From: Halocatena marina
GTDB taxonomy: Archaea; Halobacteriota; Halobacteria; Halobacteriales; Haloarculaceae
DNA: 64,000 bases
Reading direction: 5' to 3'
Assembly: GCF_025913575.1 (NCBI RefSeq)
Contig: NZ_CP109785.1
Span: forward strand, 1,674,001 to 1,738,000
Every line of letters starts with the position of its first letter. Position 1 is the stretch's first letter. Of the stretch, positions 1-9,673 are shown one piece after another. A program made the translations under genes and the position numbers. The notes under the pieces were generated by a model. It was not told where the DNA came from. It saw only the letters and a list, made by a program, of their open reading frames with translations, and did not search any database.

Positions 1-1498
1 TCCCGACCGGTGGGATCTTCACAGTGTCCGGCGGACTAATTGCACCCTGCACTTCCTGATCGGCGTACGTGAGCCGATACGTGTAATACGGATAGGCAAT
101 ACCCGCAGCCCATCCGTAGGTTGCCACCCGGAAGTTACCGTTCGGCCACAGGTCGCTGAGATAAGAACTGGAGTCGCTCGTTTTCACTTGCGATTGAATT
201 CCGAAGTTCTTCAACTGAGAGACCATCGTCTGGACGGAGAGGGTGAAATCGCTCCAGCCGGCAGGGACGTTGATCGGGAGCGAGAACTTCTTGCCGTTCG
301 GTTCGTGCCATGTGCCACCTTTCTTCGTGAATCCCTCCTTTTTCAGGAGACGCTCTGCCTTGGCCGTATCCTTCTCGTATTTTTTCATCTTTCCGGTAAG
401 GTCACCGAGCCACTTGTCCGTCGCCGCGTTGGTGATACCGTCCGGAACCTTCACTGGCTTCTTCGTCGCATCGGAGTTCTTTGCGATCGTCTTCCGGTCG
501 AAGAGGTGGGCGATCGCCCATCGGACGTTCCGTTTTTTCAACACCGGATCGTCGTGGTTGAACCACAGTCCCATTCCCCAGTTGGCCGGATAGTTTTTGT
601 GTTTGATCGCGTCGGGGAATGTCTCTCCGACAGAGCTTTCCACGAACGATTTCGTCCCATCGAGATTCCCGGTCTTTATCGCTCCCCATCGCTTCTGATT
701 TCCACCACCCATCTGATTGAACTCCACCGTCGGGAAGTTGATCTTATCGGCGTCCGGATGCTTATCGTATTTCTTTAATGTGATTTTTCCAGGTGTTACT
801 TGATCGACCTGCCACGGACCATGCCCGTATGGCTCACCGATCTTGTCGTTGACCAGCTTTTCACGTACTTTTTGTTGAACGTCATCCGAGGACGCCTGAT
901 CGTACTGGGAAACGTACTTCTTAAACACGTCGTGTTTGATGTTCAACCTCTTTGTGAGGATAGTCTGTTCGAGAATGCTCGCGTTCGTCGGTTCTTTTAG
1001 CCCGATTTCGACCGTCGTTTTGTCTTTCTCCGAGATTGTGTCGATGGTCTCTGGCGCGCCGTTCACGAGGAATTCGAGCTTCAGTGTGGACGCGAGATCC
1101 TTCGAATCGACCTTCGATCCGTCCCACCACGTCAGCCCATCGCGGAGCTGTAGCTGCATCGCATCCTTCCCGACTGACCAGTCGGTGATCAGATACGGGT
1201 AGTACTCTCCAGTGAAATCGTTCTGCGCGGCGAACGGATCCCAGATATAATTATAGATAGCGGCCTGTTGCTCCTTGAAGTTGAGCGGGTTGTAGTGTTT
1301 CTTCGTGAGATTCCCGTCTCCTGCCTCTCCAATCCACGCAGCAGTGGTCGAGGAGCCGCCACCGGATCCATTCCCACCTGATTCGTTGTTTGATCCCATA
1401 CAGCCGGCGACGCCCACGACGCCGATGAGTCCAGCTGTGTGAAGCAACTGCCGCCGAGTCTTCGTAGTAGGTTCTCTCGCCATGGTCCGTTGTGCCAT
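1..1498 (-). CDS. ABC transporter solute-binding protein, peptide/nickel (family 5) type, partial
   Basis: Extracellular lipoprotein that would capture a peptide, sugar or similar solute for an oligopeptide-type ABC importer. The frame is open from the start to the window edge, so the C-terminus lies outside. The N-terminus has a twin-arginine-like leader (KTRRQLLHTAG) followed by a hydrophobic stretch and a lipobox (VAGC), then a Gly/Ser-rich linker typical of haloarchaeal lipoproteins. Family-5 hallmarks follow: a region like LRDGLTWWDG near residue 125 and later a WAIAHLFDR segment. Two in-frame ATG codons exist; the outer one sits almost at the predicted transcription start, so the inner one at 1483 is also possible. 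The permease and ATPase genes probably lie to the left. The family is clear; the ligand is not. Confidence 0.9.
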   Translation of the reverse strand, partial: MAQRTMAREPTTKTRRQLLHTAGLIGVVGVAGCMGSNNESGGNGSGGGSSTTAAWIGEAGDGNLTKKHYNPLNFKEQQAAIYNYIWDPFAAQNDFTGEYYPYLITDWSVGKDAMQLQLRDGLTWWDGSKVDSKDLASTLKLEFLVNGAPETIDTISEKDKTTVEIGLKEPTNASILEQTILTKRLNIKHDVFKKYVSQYDQASSDDVQQKVREKLVNDKIGEPYGHGPWQVDQVTPGKITLKKYDKHPDADKINFPTVEFNQMGGGNQKRWGAIKTGNLDGTKSFVESSVGETFPDAIKHKNYPANWGMGLWFNHDDPVLKKRNVRWAIAHLFDRKTIAKNSDATKKPVKVPDGITNAATDKWLGDLTGKMKKYEKDTAKAERLLKKEGFTKKGGTWHEPNGKKFSLPINVPAGWSDFTLSVQTMVSQLKNFGIQSQVKTSDSSSYLSDLWPNGNFRVATYGWAAGIAYPYYTYRLTYADQEVQGAISPPDTVKIPPVG

Positions 1499-1511
1499 CA
1501 CAACCGATTTG

Positions 1512-1530
1512 CTATGATATATAATTTTTG
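1512..1530 (-). promoter_or_regulatory. TATA box of the solute-binding protein gene
   Basis: On the minus strand an ATTATATATC box is centred about 23 nt before the outer ATG and 38 nt before the inner ATG. This spacing predicts a leaderless or very short-leader transcript, common in haloarchaea. Confidence 0.5.
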
Positions 1531-1607
1531 GTATTTAGTACACAGTATGTGATACAGTATCCAAGTTGAGCTCTGGGGCTCCTTATTTGAGCTGCGACCG
1601 TCGTTTG

Positions 1608-2696
1608 CTACAGTACGATCCGTTGTCCTGACTCGTCGCTCCGTTGGACCGCATCGATGATCCGCTGGACTGCAGCACCGTCCTCGAAATCAGGACTGTG
1701 TTTGCCGTCCGACTCGATCGCGGTGAGGAACTCGTAGTGTTCGTGAACGAACGTGTGCTCCCAGCCAATGACGTGGCCCGGCGGCCACCAGACATCGCCG
1801 TACGGATCGTCGTCGTTGGTGACAAGCACCGTCTGGAAGCCGCGGTCGTCACCGTGGTGAACTTCGAGTTCGTTGAGCCGCGCGAGATCAAATTTCACAG
1901 CACCATCAGTTCCGTGGACTTCGAAGTTGTTGTTGTTCGTCTCCCCGTGTGCCTGCCGACTCGCCTGCAGAATCCCCATCGCGCCGTTCTCGAAGTCGAC
2001 CTGTGCCGAGTAGGCGTCGTCGACATCGACCTTTCGGGTCTCGCCCTCTCCCCACGGCCGTTCGTTCGTAAATGTACGTGTGTGGCCGGTGACGGTCTCG
2101 ATATCACCGACGAGATACCGTGCGAGATCGATGGTGTGAGAGCCGAGATCACCGAGAGCACCCGCGCCCGCGTGTTCCTTCGAGAGTCGCCACGACCAAC
2201 CAGCCGTTTCGTCTGTCAGGTACCCGTTGACGTACCGGCCATGGAAATGACGGATGTCGCCCAGCTCGCCTGCCTCGATGAGCCGCTTTGCATGCTGGAT
2301 TGCAGGAACGAAGCGGTAGTTAAAGCCGGTTGCCGAGACGGCAGACGAGGCGTCCGCCGCTGTTGCCATTCGTTCGGCCTCATCACGTGTCGACGCGAGG
2401 GGCTTCTCACAGAGCACGTGGATGTCCCGCTCTAAGGCGGCGATAGAGGGTTCGGCGTGGAGGTGATTCGGCCCAAGATTCAACAGGACGTCGATTTCGT
2501 CGAGCGCGGCCGTCCAGTCGTCGGTCGTGTGGGTAAAGTCGTACCGCTCGGCTGCCTCATCAACTGCGTGCCGACCAACGAGGATGTGGCGTTCGACGTC
2601 CGGAGCGTCGGGAAAAAACAACGAAAGACGGTCGAGCGCGTTCGTGTGTGCCTTCCCCATGAAGCCGTAGCCGAGCATACCGATGCGCAGTGTCAT
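1608..2696 (-). CDS. Gfo/Idh/MocA family oxidoreductase
   Basis: NAD(P)-dependent dehydrogenase acting on a sugar, inositol or sugar-derived substrate; 362 residues from the chosen ATG. The N-terminus has the Rossmann motif GMLGYGFMGKAH. The family lysine is in CEKPL (Lys98), and a GDLGSHTIDLARY segment supplies the conserved His region of the C-terminal domain. The start was chosen at MTLRIGMLGYG because the upstream extension of the frame is Arg-rich and lies inside the preceding gene. It overlaps that gene by 4 bp (ATGA), so translation is probably coupled. The neighbour is a sugar isomerase/epimerase, which suggests the two act in sequence on one substrate. A second such pair is transcribed divergently just to the right. 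Confidence 0.93.
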   Translation of the reverse strand: MTLRIGMLGYGFMGKAHTNALDRLSLFFPDAPDVERHILVGRHAVDEAAERYDFTHTTDDWTAALDEIDVLLNLGPNHLHAEPSIAALERDIHVLCEKPLASTRDEAERMATAADASSAVSATGFNYRFVPAIQHAKRLIEAGELGDIRHFHGRYVNGYLTDETAGWSWRLSKEHAGAGALGDLGSHTIDLARYLVGDIETVTGHTRTFTNERPWGEGETRKVDVDDAYSAQVDFENGAMGILQASRQAHGETNNNNFEVHGTDGAVKFDLARLNELEVHHGDDRGFQTVLVTNDDDPYGDVWWPPGHVIGWEHTFVHEHYEFLTAIESDGKHSPDFEDGAAVQRIIDAVQRSDESGQRIVL

Positions 2697-3454
2697 TGGA
2701 CGAACTCCTCGATCTGCTCTACGTGTTCGTTCAGCTGTGTGGCTGCTTTGCGCATCGAGGTGTCGGCGTCGTCTGGCTGTTCGTGCTCGTAGATGAGCCA
2801 CGTGACGTCCGTCTCGACAGCGGCTTCAACAACACCCGCAACGTCCAAATCACCCTCCCCGAGTCGGACCGATTCACCCGCTTCGAAAACCATATCCTTG
2901 AGGTGAATCAGTGGCGTTCGGTCACCATACGTGTGGAGGACCTCGATCGGATCGACGCCAGCAGTTCCGACCCAGCCGACATCGAACTCGAATTCCACTC
3001 GTTCGTCGAGATGGTCGACGAGCACCTCGAACGCCATTCGTCCCTCGGCATCGTCCAACCGAGTGAACTCGTGGTCGTGATTGTGATAGCAGAGGGTGAG
3101 ACCGTGCTCTGCTAGCAGATCGACACAGTCGTTGAGCAACGCCGCGGTTTCTTTCGTCGCTTCGAGCGATTCGTAGTACGTCTCGTCGAGCCAACCGAGA
3201 ACGACTCGGTCACAGTCTAGCTGTCGACACGTCGGGACAAGTTCTTCCTCAGGGGAGTGGATCTGATCGAGTCCGGTCATGACGCTCGTCACCTCAAGAC
3301 CCGCGCTAGCGAGGGCATCAACACTGTCCTCGGAGAGAGGGTCGCTTCCGAGTTCGATTCCGTCGTAGTTAGCCTCACCGACGCGTGCGATGGTGCGGGC
3401 AGCGTTATCGTCAAGATGCCCAATCATACCCATGATTACGGCTGTGCGAACCAT
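2693..3454 (-). CDS. sugar phosphate isomerase/epimerase (xylose isomerase-like TIM barrel)
   Basis: TIM-barrel protein of the AP-endonuclease-2/xylose-isomerase-like superfamily, 253 residues. Metal-binding type segments are visible: CYHNHDHEF mid-protein, EFDVGWVGTAG, LIHLKDM and a C-terminal WLIYEHEQP, giving the Glu/Asp/His set expected of IolE/IolI-like enzymes. The start at MVRTAVIMGMIGHL was preferred over a longer frame whose extra residues are not family-like. First gene of a two-gene operon with the Gfo/Idh/MocA enzyme. It shares its overall pattern with the protein at 4880-5629, so these are probably duplicated functions. The substrate is unknown; a keto-sugar or inositol derivative is an inference from the pairing. 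Confidence 0.9.
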   Translation of the reverse strand: MVRTAVIMGMIGHLDDNAARTIARVGEANYDGIELGSDPLSEDSVDALASAGLEVTSVMTGLDQIHSPEEELVPTCRQLDCDRVVLGWLDETYYESLEATKETAALLNDCVDLLAEHGLTLCYHNHDHEFTRLDDAEGRMAFEVLVDHLDERVEFEFDVGWVGTAGVDPIEVLHTYGDRTPLIHLKDMVFEAGESVRLGEGDLDVAGVVEAAVETDVTWLIYEHEQPDDADTSMRKAATQLNEHVEQIEEFVQ

Positions 3455-3656
3455 AGTACGCACCGTTCGGTCCTCGCCATTGAGTGTTTCTGTTTGCTGT
3501 GAGATTGCTATCGAATGCGAAGCGATAGCTACTGTGAGCGGGAGAGATGCGACACCGTACGGGCACAAACGGCGCGTTGTTCACACTGTAGGGTGTACTG
3601 ATGCGGAAGGGAAAGATTATGTCGTGGGATCGTGAGGAACCATCCGTAGGTCAATC

Positions 3657-4778
3657 ATGGAAGATTACAGCATCGCGTTCGTCGGCACCGGGAAGGACCC
3701 CGATCAGCCGGACGCGACTGGATTCGCGATGGCGTACAAACACGCCGAATCGTACAGCCGTCTCGACAACTGTACGCTGGAGGCTTGTGCAGACATCGTC
3801 CGCGAGAACGCCGAGGCGTTCGCCAACAACGTGGGAATCGATGCACAGAACGTCTACGAGAACTACGAAGAAATGCTGACAGCAGTCGAGCCAGACATCG
3901 TTAGTGTCACGGTGCCGCCAGCGGTCCACGCGGACATTACGCTCGGTTGTATCGAGAGTGGGGTAACCGAGGCAGTCCACACCGAAAAGCCGATGGCCGA
4001 CAACTGGGCCGACTGTCGTCGGATGGTTGAGGCGGCAAACGAGCACGACGTTCAGCTCACGTTCAACCATCAGCGCCGCTTTGGAACACCGTTCACGAAA
4101 GCGAAGGAACTCCTCGACGCTGGAGAGATCGGTGCGCTCGAACGAGTCGAATTCTCCTCACCTAACCTCTTTGACTACGGGACGCACTCGTTCGATCTCA
4201 GCAACTTTTACGCCGGGGAAGCCACGCCGGAATGGGTGATCGGACAGATCGACTATCGTGATGTGAACCGGCTGTTCGGTTCGCACAACGAAAATCAGGG
4301 ATTGGTCCAGTGGCGATACGAGAACGGTGTTCACGGCCTCGCCACGACTGGCGTTGGAAGCGGTGCTGACGGCGTCGCCTGTCACAACCGCCTTGTCGGA
4401 AGCGAAGGGATCATCGAAATCGGCGTCGGTTTTGCGACGGGCGAAGACGGTCCTGTGCTCAGAATCAAACGCGACGGCGAGACGTGGACGGAACTCGAAA
4501 CGAACAACGAGGACGTACACGGACGCCGCGATGCCGAGAACTGGAAGGGACAGACCGTTCTCACTCGCGCCCTAGCGGATGTTGTCGACGCTATCGGTGG
4601 AGAGAACGCACCACTCCTCTGTGGAGAAAACGCCCTCCGATCGACCGAACTCATCTTCGGTGCGTGGGAATCGGCTCGCAGTCACGGTCGCGTCGACCTC
4701 CCGCTCGATATCGAAGACAACCCGCTCGATGCGATGGTGACATCCGGTACTCTCACACCAGAACCCGTCGATGACTGA
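3657..4778 (+). CDS. Gfo/Idh/MocA family oxidoreductase
   Basis: Second NAD(P)-dependent sugar-type dehydrogenase of the locus, 373 residues. The N-terminal Rossmann strand is YSIAFVGTGKDPD, a slightly irregular glycine motif with a short insertion before the first helix. HTEKPMADN carries the conserved Glu-Lys-Pro. The middle has FDYGTHSFDLSNFY, equivalent to the catalytic Asp/His region. It is divergent from the operon at 1608-3454 across a 200 bp spacer that must hold both promoters. About 100 bp downstream comes another isomerase/epimerase, repeating the dehydrogenase-plus-epimerase pairing. It is not a close copy of the enzyme at 1608-2696, so the two may act on different positions or intermediates. 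Confidence 0.92.
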   Translation: MEDYSIAFVGTGKDPDQPDATGFAMAYKHAESYSRLDNCTLEACADIVRENAEAFANNVGIDAQNVYENYEEMLTAVEPDIVSVTVPPAVHADITLGCIESGVTEAVHTEKPMADNWADCRRMVEAANEHDVQLTFNHQRRFGTPFTKAKELLDAGEIGALERVEFSSPNLFDYGTHSFDLSNFYAGEATPEWVIGQIDYRDVNRLFGSHNENQGLVQWRYENGVHGLATTGVGSGADGVACHNRLVGSEGIIEIGVGFATGEDGPVLRIKRDGETWTELETNNEDVHGRRDAENWKGQTVLTRALADVVDAIGGENAPLLCGENALRSTELIFGAWESARSHGRVDLPLDIEDNPLDAMVTSGTLTPEPVDD

Positions 4779-4846
4779 AAACAGTAGCACAGATTGGATG
4801 ACTAGGATACGGTCCTGGACACACTCCATCGAAATTGAACAAACAG

Positions 4847-4857
4847 TATATCTAAAT
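4847..4857 (+). promoter_or_regulatory. TATA box upstream of the second isomerase/epimerase
   Basis: An AT-rich box (tatatctaaat) is centred about 28 nt before the ATG at 4880, predicting a nearly leaderless mRNA. This suggests the gene can be transcribed independently of the upstream dehydrogenase. Confidence 0.45.
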
Positions 4858-4879
4858 ACGTGACGGGCATGGAATAAGT

Positions 4880-5629
4880 ATGAGTAGAACGGCGATTCAA
4901 CTCTACACTCTCAACGGTTTCGATGTCACGGAATCGACAAAGGTTCGAATCGCGGCAGAGACGAGCGTCGATGGTGTCGAAATGGTGTACAACGGTCACC
5001 CGACCAAGCAAACCCTGAACGCGCTTGAGGAAACCAATCTCGAAGTCGCTGGTCTAACCGTCGGTGCCGCAGATATTCCAGAAGCAACTGCTTCGATTAA
5101 TACTGCCTGTGAAGCCCTCAACTGCGATACGGTGATTCTTGGGTACCTCGACTCCTCACACTTCGAGTCTGCAAAGGCGACCCGCGAGACAACCGCGTTT
5201 CTCGATGCCACTGCCGAATCGTTCGCAGAGCGCGGTCTCCGCTTTCTCTATCACACCCATCGACACGAATTCGCTAGCCTCGGTAATAGAACCCATTTCG
5301 ACCTCCTCGTCGATGAGACGGCCGGTGCCGTCGAACTCGAACTCGATCTTGGCTGGGCGATTCTTGCTGGAGTTGATCCGTATTCACTCATGGTGGATAT
5401 CCAAGATCGTCTCGCTTCCGTCCATCTGAAGGATGTCTCCGTCGAAGACGAATCATTCGCCAATCTCGGAAACGGCGATCTCGACGTCGAGCGTGCTGGA
5501 CGGGTTGCCATCGAAGCAGGGGTTGACTGGATTGTCTATGAACACGAGGACCCAACGGATCCCGTCGAGTCGGTCGTCAACGGTGCCTCGAAACTGCAAC
5601 AGCTCAAACAGTTCGCGGGCTCTCCCTGA
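4880..5629 (+). CDS. sugar phosphate isomerase/epimerase (xylose isomerase-like TIM barrel)
   Basis: 249-residue TIM-barrel isomerase/epimerase, paralogous in pattern to the protein at 2693-3454. Shared signatures include VILGYLDSSHFES, FLYHTHRHEF, ELDLGWAILAGVDP, VHLKDV and the C-terminal IVYEHEDP. In the first paralogue the metal segment reads NHDHEF where this one reads THRHEF, so the active sites are not identical. It follows a Gfo/Idh/MocA dehydrogenase on the same strand and has its own TATA-like box. Probable role: isomerisation, epimerisation or dehydration of a (keto-)sugar made by the dehydrogenase. The family is secure, the reaction is inferred. Confidence 0.9.
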   Translation: MSRTAIQLYTLNGFDVTESTKVRIAAETSVDGVEMVYNGHPTKQTLNALEETNLEVAGLTVGAADIPEATASINTACEALNCDTVILGYLDSSHFESAKATRETTAFLDATAESFAERGLRFLYHTHRHEFASLGNRTHFDLLVDETAGAVELELDLGWAILAGVDPYSLMVDIQDRLASVHLKDVSVEDESFANLGNGDLDVERAGRVAIEAGVDWIVYEHEDPTDPVESVVNGASKLQQLKQFAGSP

Positions 5630-6166
5630 GACCGCAACCCGTTACCGTCTCGTGCTGAGTGATTCATTCGTCCTTCGATATGAGCCACGTGGACAGTCGG
5701 TGCCTCCGTTCTTCAGGCTCTGGTCTCGACTGCGGTTCGTGCTCGTAGCTGTCCTTGTGGACTGTGTCTCTCTTGCGTGAATGATAAGGACAGATTCTCA
5801 TCAGCACCTATGCTGATCGAGGACTGTTTCACCACACCGATTCTCCGAAATTCGAGCCGTTCATGATGCCTCGATATCAGATTGAAACTAATTAGAAGTA
5901 CAATAAAAGATGATGGAGTTCAGTATCGCTGAATACGAATCTCACGCCCGATACGTTTATCAGACGTTGATTGATGCGTTCCTCGACGTACCAGATCCGC
6001 ACGCATGGTGTTCGATTGCATGATGGCACTGACCGCAGGATCATTTTCCGATTTCGGACGACGACTCGTGGATTTTCATCATGGTCGAAAGTATAACACA
6101 GCACATCTCGAGTACTCGATTTGCTTTTACCATGATCGGAAGCTTTTACATTTCATTAGAGAATGA
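5630..6166. other. intergenic spacer upstream of IclR gene
   Basis: No convincing gene. It contains a 12 bp perfect palindrome (TCGAGTACTCGA, 6108-6119) flanked by two similar boxes, CATGGTCGAAAG at 6080 and CATGATCGGAAG at 6132. A TATA-like CTTTTACATTT lies at 6143-6153, about 25 nt before the IclR start. These boxes could be autoregulatory sites. Confidence 0.35.
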
Positions 6167-6931
6167 ATGGGTATGCCCACAGGTGATGGAATCAAGGCGG
6201 TTCGGACGACGTTCCGGGTGCTTCACGCACTCCGCGATGCAGAGGGGTATGCAGGCGTGTCCGAGCTTGCATCGACGTTGGATATCCCAGTCAGTACTGT
6301 CCATAGCCACCTAAGCACGCTCTACGACTGTGAGTACGTTGTAAAGCGAGGAGATAAGTACAATGTTGGCTATCGGTTTTTAGAGAACGGTGGCTGGCTT
6401 CGTGGTGGCACTCGACTCTACACATTTGCGAAACCGAAGATCGATCAGCTAGCAGATGAGTTTGGCGATGAGGTGAGCCTCGTCGTCGCTGATCACGGAC
6501 TTGCTGCCCACGTCTACATAGCGAAGGGAGAGGAGGCAATCGATATCGACACGCACACCGGTATTCGACTTCACATTCACTCTTCGGCTGCAGGGAAGGC
6601 GCTTCTTGCCCACATGTCGGAAGAACGCGTACACGAGATCATCGACCGTCGTGGCCTCCCTAAACACGGCCCGAACTGTATTACATCTCGTGAGGAACTT
6701 CTGGACGAACTCACACACATCCGGGATGAAGGCATCGCCTTTGACCGACAGGATCGTATTGAAGGCATTCACAGCGTCGCAGCGCCGATCCTCCGTGATG
6801 ATAGACCCAACGCAGCGATTACTGTTTCCGGTCCCATCAGCCGATTGAATGGAGAGCGATTCGAGGAAACGATGCCCGAACGAATCCGGAACATCGCCGA
6901 AACCGTTCGAATCAAACTCCGCTACGCTTGA
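6167..6931 (+). CDS. IclR family transcriptional regulator
   Basis: 254-residue regulator. The N-terminal winged helix-turn-helix (about residues 8-72) includes GVSELASTLDIPVSTVHSHL, and the C-terminal effector-binding IclR domain includes LHIHSSAAGKALLAHM and GIHSVAAPI. IclR proteins usually sense small carboxylates, sugars or aromatic metabolites and control adjacent catabolic genes. Here the likely targets are the two dehydrogenase/epimerase units and the solute-binding protein gene to the left. Two in-frame ATGs lie 6 bp apart; the second (6173) matches the start predicted from the TATA spacing, so the protein may be 2 residues shorter. A related IclR gene serves the second catabolic region at 53-54 kb. 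Confidence 0.93.
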   Translation: MGMPTGDGIKAVRTTFRVLHALRDAEGYAGVSELASTLDIPVSTVHSHLSTLYDCEYVVKRGDKYNVGYRFLENGGWLRGGTRLYTFAKPKIDQLADEFGDEVSLVVADHGLAAHVYIAKGEEAIDIDTHTGIRLHIHSSAAGKALLAHMSEERVHEIIDRRGLPKHGPNCITSREELLDELTHIRDEGIAFDRQDRIEGIHSVAAPILRDDRPNAAITVSGPISRLNGERFEETMPERIRNIAETVRIKLRYA

Positions 6932-8144
6932 TAGCAAGGGAATGATGATCCGGTTACAGCGCTGTGTGCCGGCATGCACATTGGGTCACCTGACTCGAAG
7001 CGTGTGGCATTTTTCTGTGCTTCTTTACTACCCACAGTTACCTCAATAATCCGAACGATGGGAAAGACCGCAGCCACCACGCATCTGACGTAGACAATTA
7101 CAGCATCAGAGATGGGCGTTACACTTGTACACCTGTAATCTATTTTTGGTCACGAACTAGCCAATATGATAATTAGAATTTAGAAGTGACTACTCAAAAT
7201 GAGTGAGTGTGAAGCGGACGGAAGATCGTGCGTGAGTGAGTCTTTCGGCTGTAGAATCCACTCTTGGAATACTTTGGCATACAATTACAACAGATTTTGT
7301 CCAGATGTTTTTAGTTTGGCAAAATAACGTATGAAACAGAACATTGAGCGTATTAAGATTCTGCATCACACCTCATACGATGATTAATTGCTCTATTGTC
7401 AATCAAAGTCAGCCGTCTATTACGAGATCACGACGCTTGAGATGTGACCAACCTAAAGACGTATTCATCGTATATATGGCCCATACAGGACCTACAACGA
7501 CGTTTAAGTCTGGTTTTGGTCGTCAATTGAGAGCTATATTAAGCGCGCTGATTTCACTCGATTATCGAGCAGGGGACGCTGGCACTGCAACTTATGTCCA
7601 TCACCTTTATGATGTTTGATTCCAACCAATCTTTGAAAAGGAGTAAACAGTTCTATTGGGACAAACCAAAACCAACTATATCACGATGGAAAATACATGC
7701 TTGAACTATCGTCTGCAATCGAAATTATCACTACTGCTCCGTTGTTTCATACATATCCATTCAAATGCGAACGTGAGCTTGGCAATAGATTCAGCGCAGT
7801 ACCGTCTGCTCTCTGCTGTAAATAGCATTCTTCGTATATGAATCAGTCAACCGTATCAGAGACGATCCTCGTCATTCCTGCTGCTCTCAATTTGGTTGTA
7901 ATCACACGACCACAGCGATCAGTTGCGATCCGACCTAATCACTGATCAGGGAGCTTCGAACTACTCACACGTCGAAATACCGTTCCATCAGCTGGGACCC
8001 CCACGCCGATCGTTCTGTGACACCGCTGGGTACGAACTTACGAGCGTATGGCTTAACTCCCAAGACAGGGGTCCATAGCGTCTAATCTTCGAACATTGAC
8101 GATCAGGTGATTCACTCAATGAATTTCACAACGCGATAATTGGA
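6932..8144. other. long gene-poor spacer
   Basis: About 1.2 kb without a supported gene. Short frames exist but show neither haloarchaeal acidity nor recognisable motifs. The stretch is AT-rich up to about 7850, then becomes more GC-like with many stops in all frames, which could be degraded coding or mobile DNA. I could not identify what it was. Confidence 0.4.
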
Positions 8145-8741
8145 TCACTTCTGGTTGTACCACTCTCGTCGGAGAAGCCCGTACTGAATCATATCCCGGT
8201 ACTCACCTTCGATGAACATAAACATACGGCGGCATCCCTCCTTGGTGAAACCGAGCGACTTCAATAAGCCACGAGAAGCATCATTGTAATCGTAAGCTTC
8301 CGCACCGACAGCGGGGGTATCGTACGTCCGGAAGACGTACTCGATGACCGATGAGACTGCCTCTTTGCCGTAGCCGTGACCGTGTACCTCTGGGATGAGC
8401 CAGTAGGCGAGTTCGGGCCGTTTCCAATCAGCGTCACTTACAGAAATGAGACCGATTCGCGTCACGCTGTCGACAGCATTATCGTCTTCTCGACACGCGA
8501 TTGACGTCATACTGTCTGCATCGGGTTGGCTAGGCCCGGCGTCATTTTCGAGACAGACGAGAAATCGATCGGAGTCGTTGTCTTCGTGGTGATCCGCAAC
8601 CTGCGCTTGATTCATGACCGGGTTGCCCATCGGATAGCGAATTTCGGGATTCGCCAGTGAACGTTGGATGAATTGGATATCCTCCTGTTCGACTGTTCGG
8701 AGCGTGATTCGCTCACTATCGGTAACGCGGGCACCTGGCAT
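8145..8741 (-). CDS. GNAT family N-acetyltransferase (RimJ/RimL-like)
   Basis: 198-residue acetyltransferase, probably modifying an amino group of a protein N-terminus or small molecule with acetyl-CoA. Typical features are ITLRTVEQEDIQFIQ at the N-terminus, ELAYWLIPEVHGHGYGKEA (acetyl-CoA loop; the Q/R-x-x-G-x-G/A motif appears as HGHGYG) and GLLKSLGFTKEGCRR with RDMIQYGLLRREW at the end, as in the RimJ/RimL branch. An acidic insertion of about 35 residues between the first strands resembles a haloarchaeal surface loop. It stands alone between two long spacers. The substrate cannot be predicted. Confidence 0.9.
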   Translation of the reverse strand: MPGARVTDSERITLRTVEQEDIQFIQRSLANPEIRYPMGNPVMNQAQVADHHEDNDSDRFLVCLENDAGPSQPDADSMTSIACREDDNAVDSVTRIGLISVSDADWKRPELAYWLIPEVHGHGYGKEAVSSVIEYVFRTYDTPAVGAEAYDYNDASRGLLKSLGFTKEGCRRMFMFIEGEYRDMIQYGLLRREWYNQK

Positions 8742-9673
8742 GAACCGAGTGTCGTGGTTACTGGCAATATAGCTTTAGATGTCAAATTGATCGACGCGAG
8801 AGTGAATAATATCGAACTGTCTGACGCATATAGAAATGCCAATGTACACTGATTCCCATTCTTCTACCCCAAGAATAATGATGTAAGATACAACTTGAAA
8901 TATTCTATGTCAGTAATTACATTATTACCGCTGTAAAGTTACAATCTCTTAGAGATATTAAATATAGAACAAATATATCTCCGAGAATGAGTACGCATAG
9001 TGCTGCTGGGTTGTATTCTACGTTGGTACACGTGCCACCCGATATCAATGATATTGCCAATTAGAAACACCTGAAGAGAATTAAAATCAGTCTCGTGAAT
9101 TATGAGAGCTGTATAGTCCGATTGTTAAATCCATCTCAAAGAGCTGGACGTGTGGCTGACACGCTACAACTATTCAATTAGATCTATTCCTTAATCAATA
9201 ACTGTATATCGTAATTAAAGTTTGTATGCTCAAGAATCACGCTTACGTATAGCCACTTACCATATGGCTGAAATAATATAATAATGATTATCAAACCGGC
9301 CACTGGATAGCTATCAGAGATAATTATCTCAGAGAGTCATAGTTGAAGACAAATGTTCGATTCCAACAATAGAGAAGACAGTGTCCGAATATGTAGACTT
9401 TGATATAATACCACATTTTCCAAATTCCCATCGACGAGAATTCCCGACTCTATTTGCTTTCTTAACCGTTCTTTCTGTCCTATTGTCACGAATTCTCACC
9501 ATGACTGTTCTCCGATATCGATATTGTCAGTATCTATTTATTTTAATGTGGATTCATGTCAACCACACATTTCAGATGTTAATGTATATAAACCTTCATA
9601 TATCGAGATTAGTAAATGACCTTGTATAACCGGGAGAGAGTACATATATTCACTACGATATTTCCAATTCGGT
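8742..9673. other. AT-rich spacer before the subtilase gene
   Basis: Over 900 bp of strongly AT-rich DNA without a supported gene. One hydrophobic frame (9381-9629, GTG start) lacks haloarchaeal composition and was not accepted. The right end carries the subtilase promoter. Confidence 0.4.
9641..9650 (+). promoter_or_regulatory. TATA box of the subtilase gene
   Basis: An acatatatt-type box is centred about 28 nt before the ATG at 9674, fitting a leaderless transcript. Confidence 0.45.

Noticed and set aside
1644..2435. 263-codon frame on the plus strand
   Set aside because: Antisense shadow of the Gfo/Idh/MocA gene; poor composition and no recognisable domain.
7344..7619. 91-codon frame in the 6.9-8.1 kb spacer
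   Set aside because: No acidic bias or motif; translation looks random.
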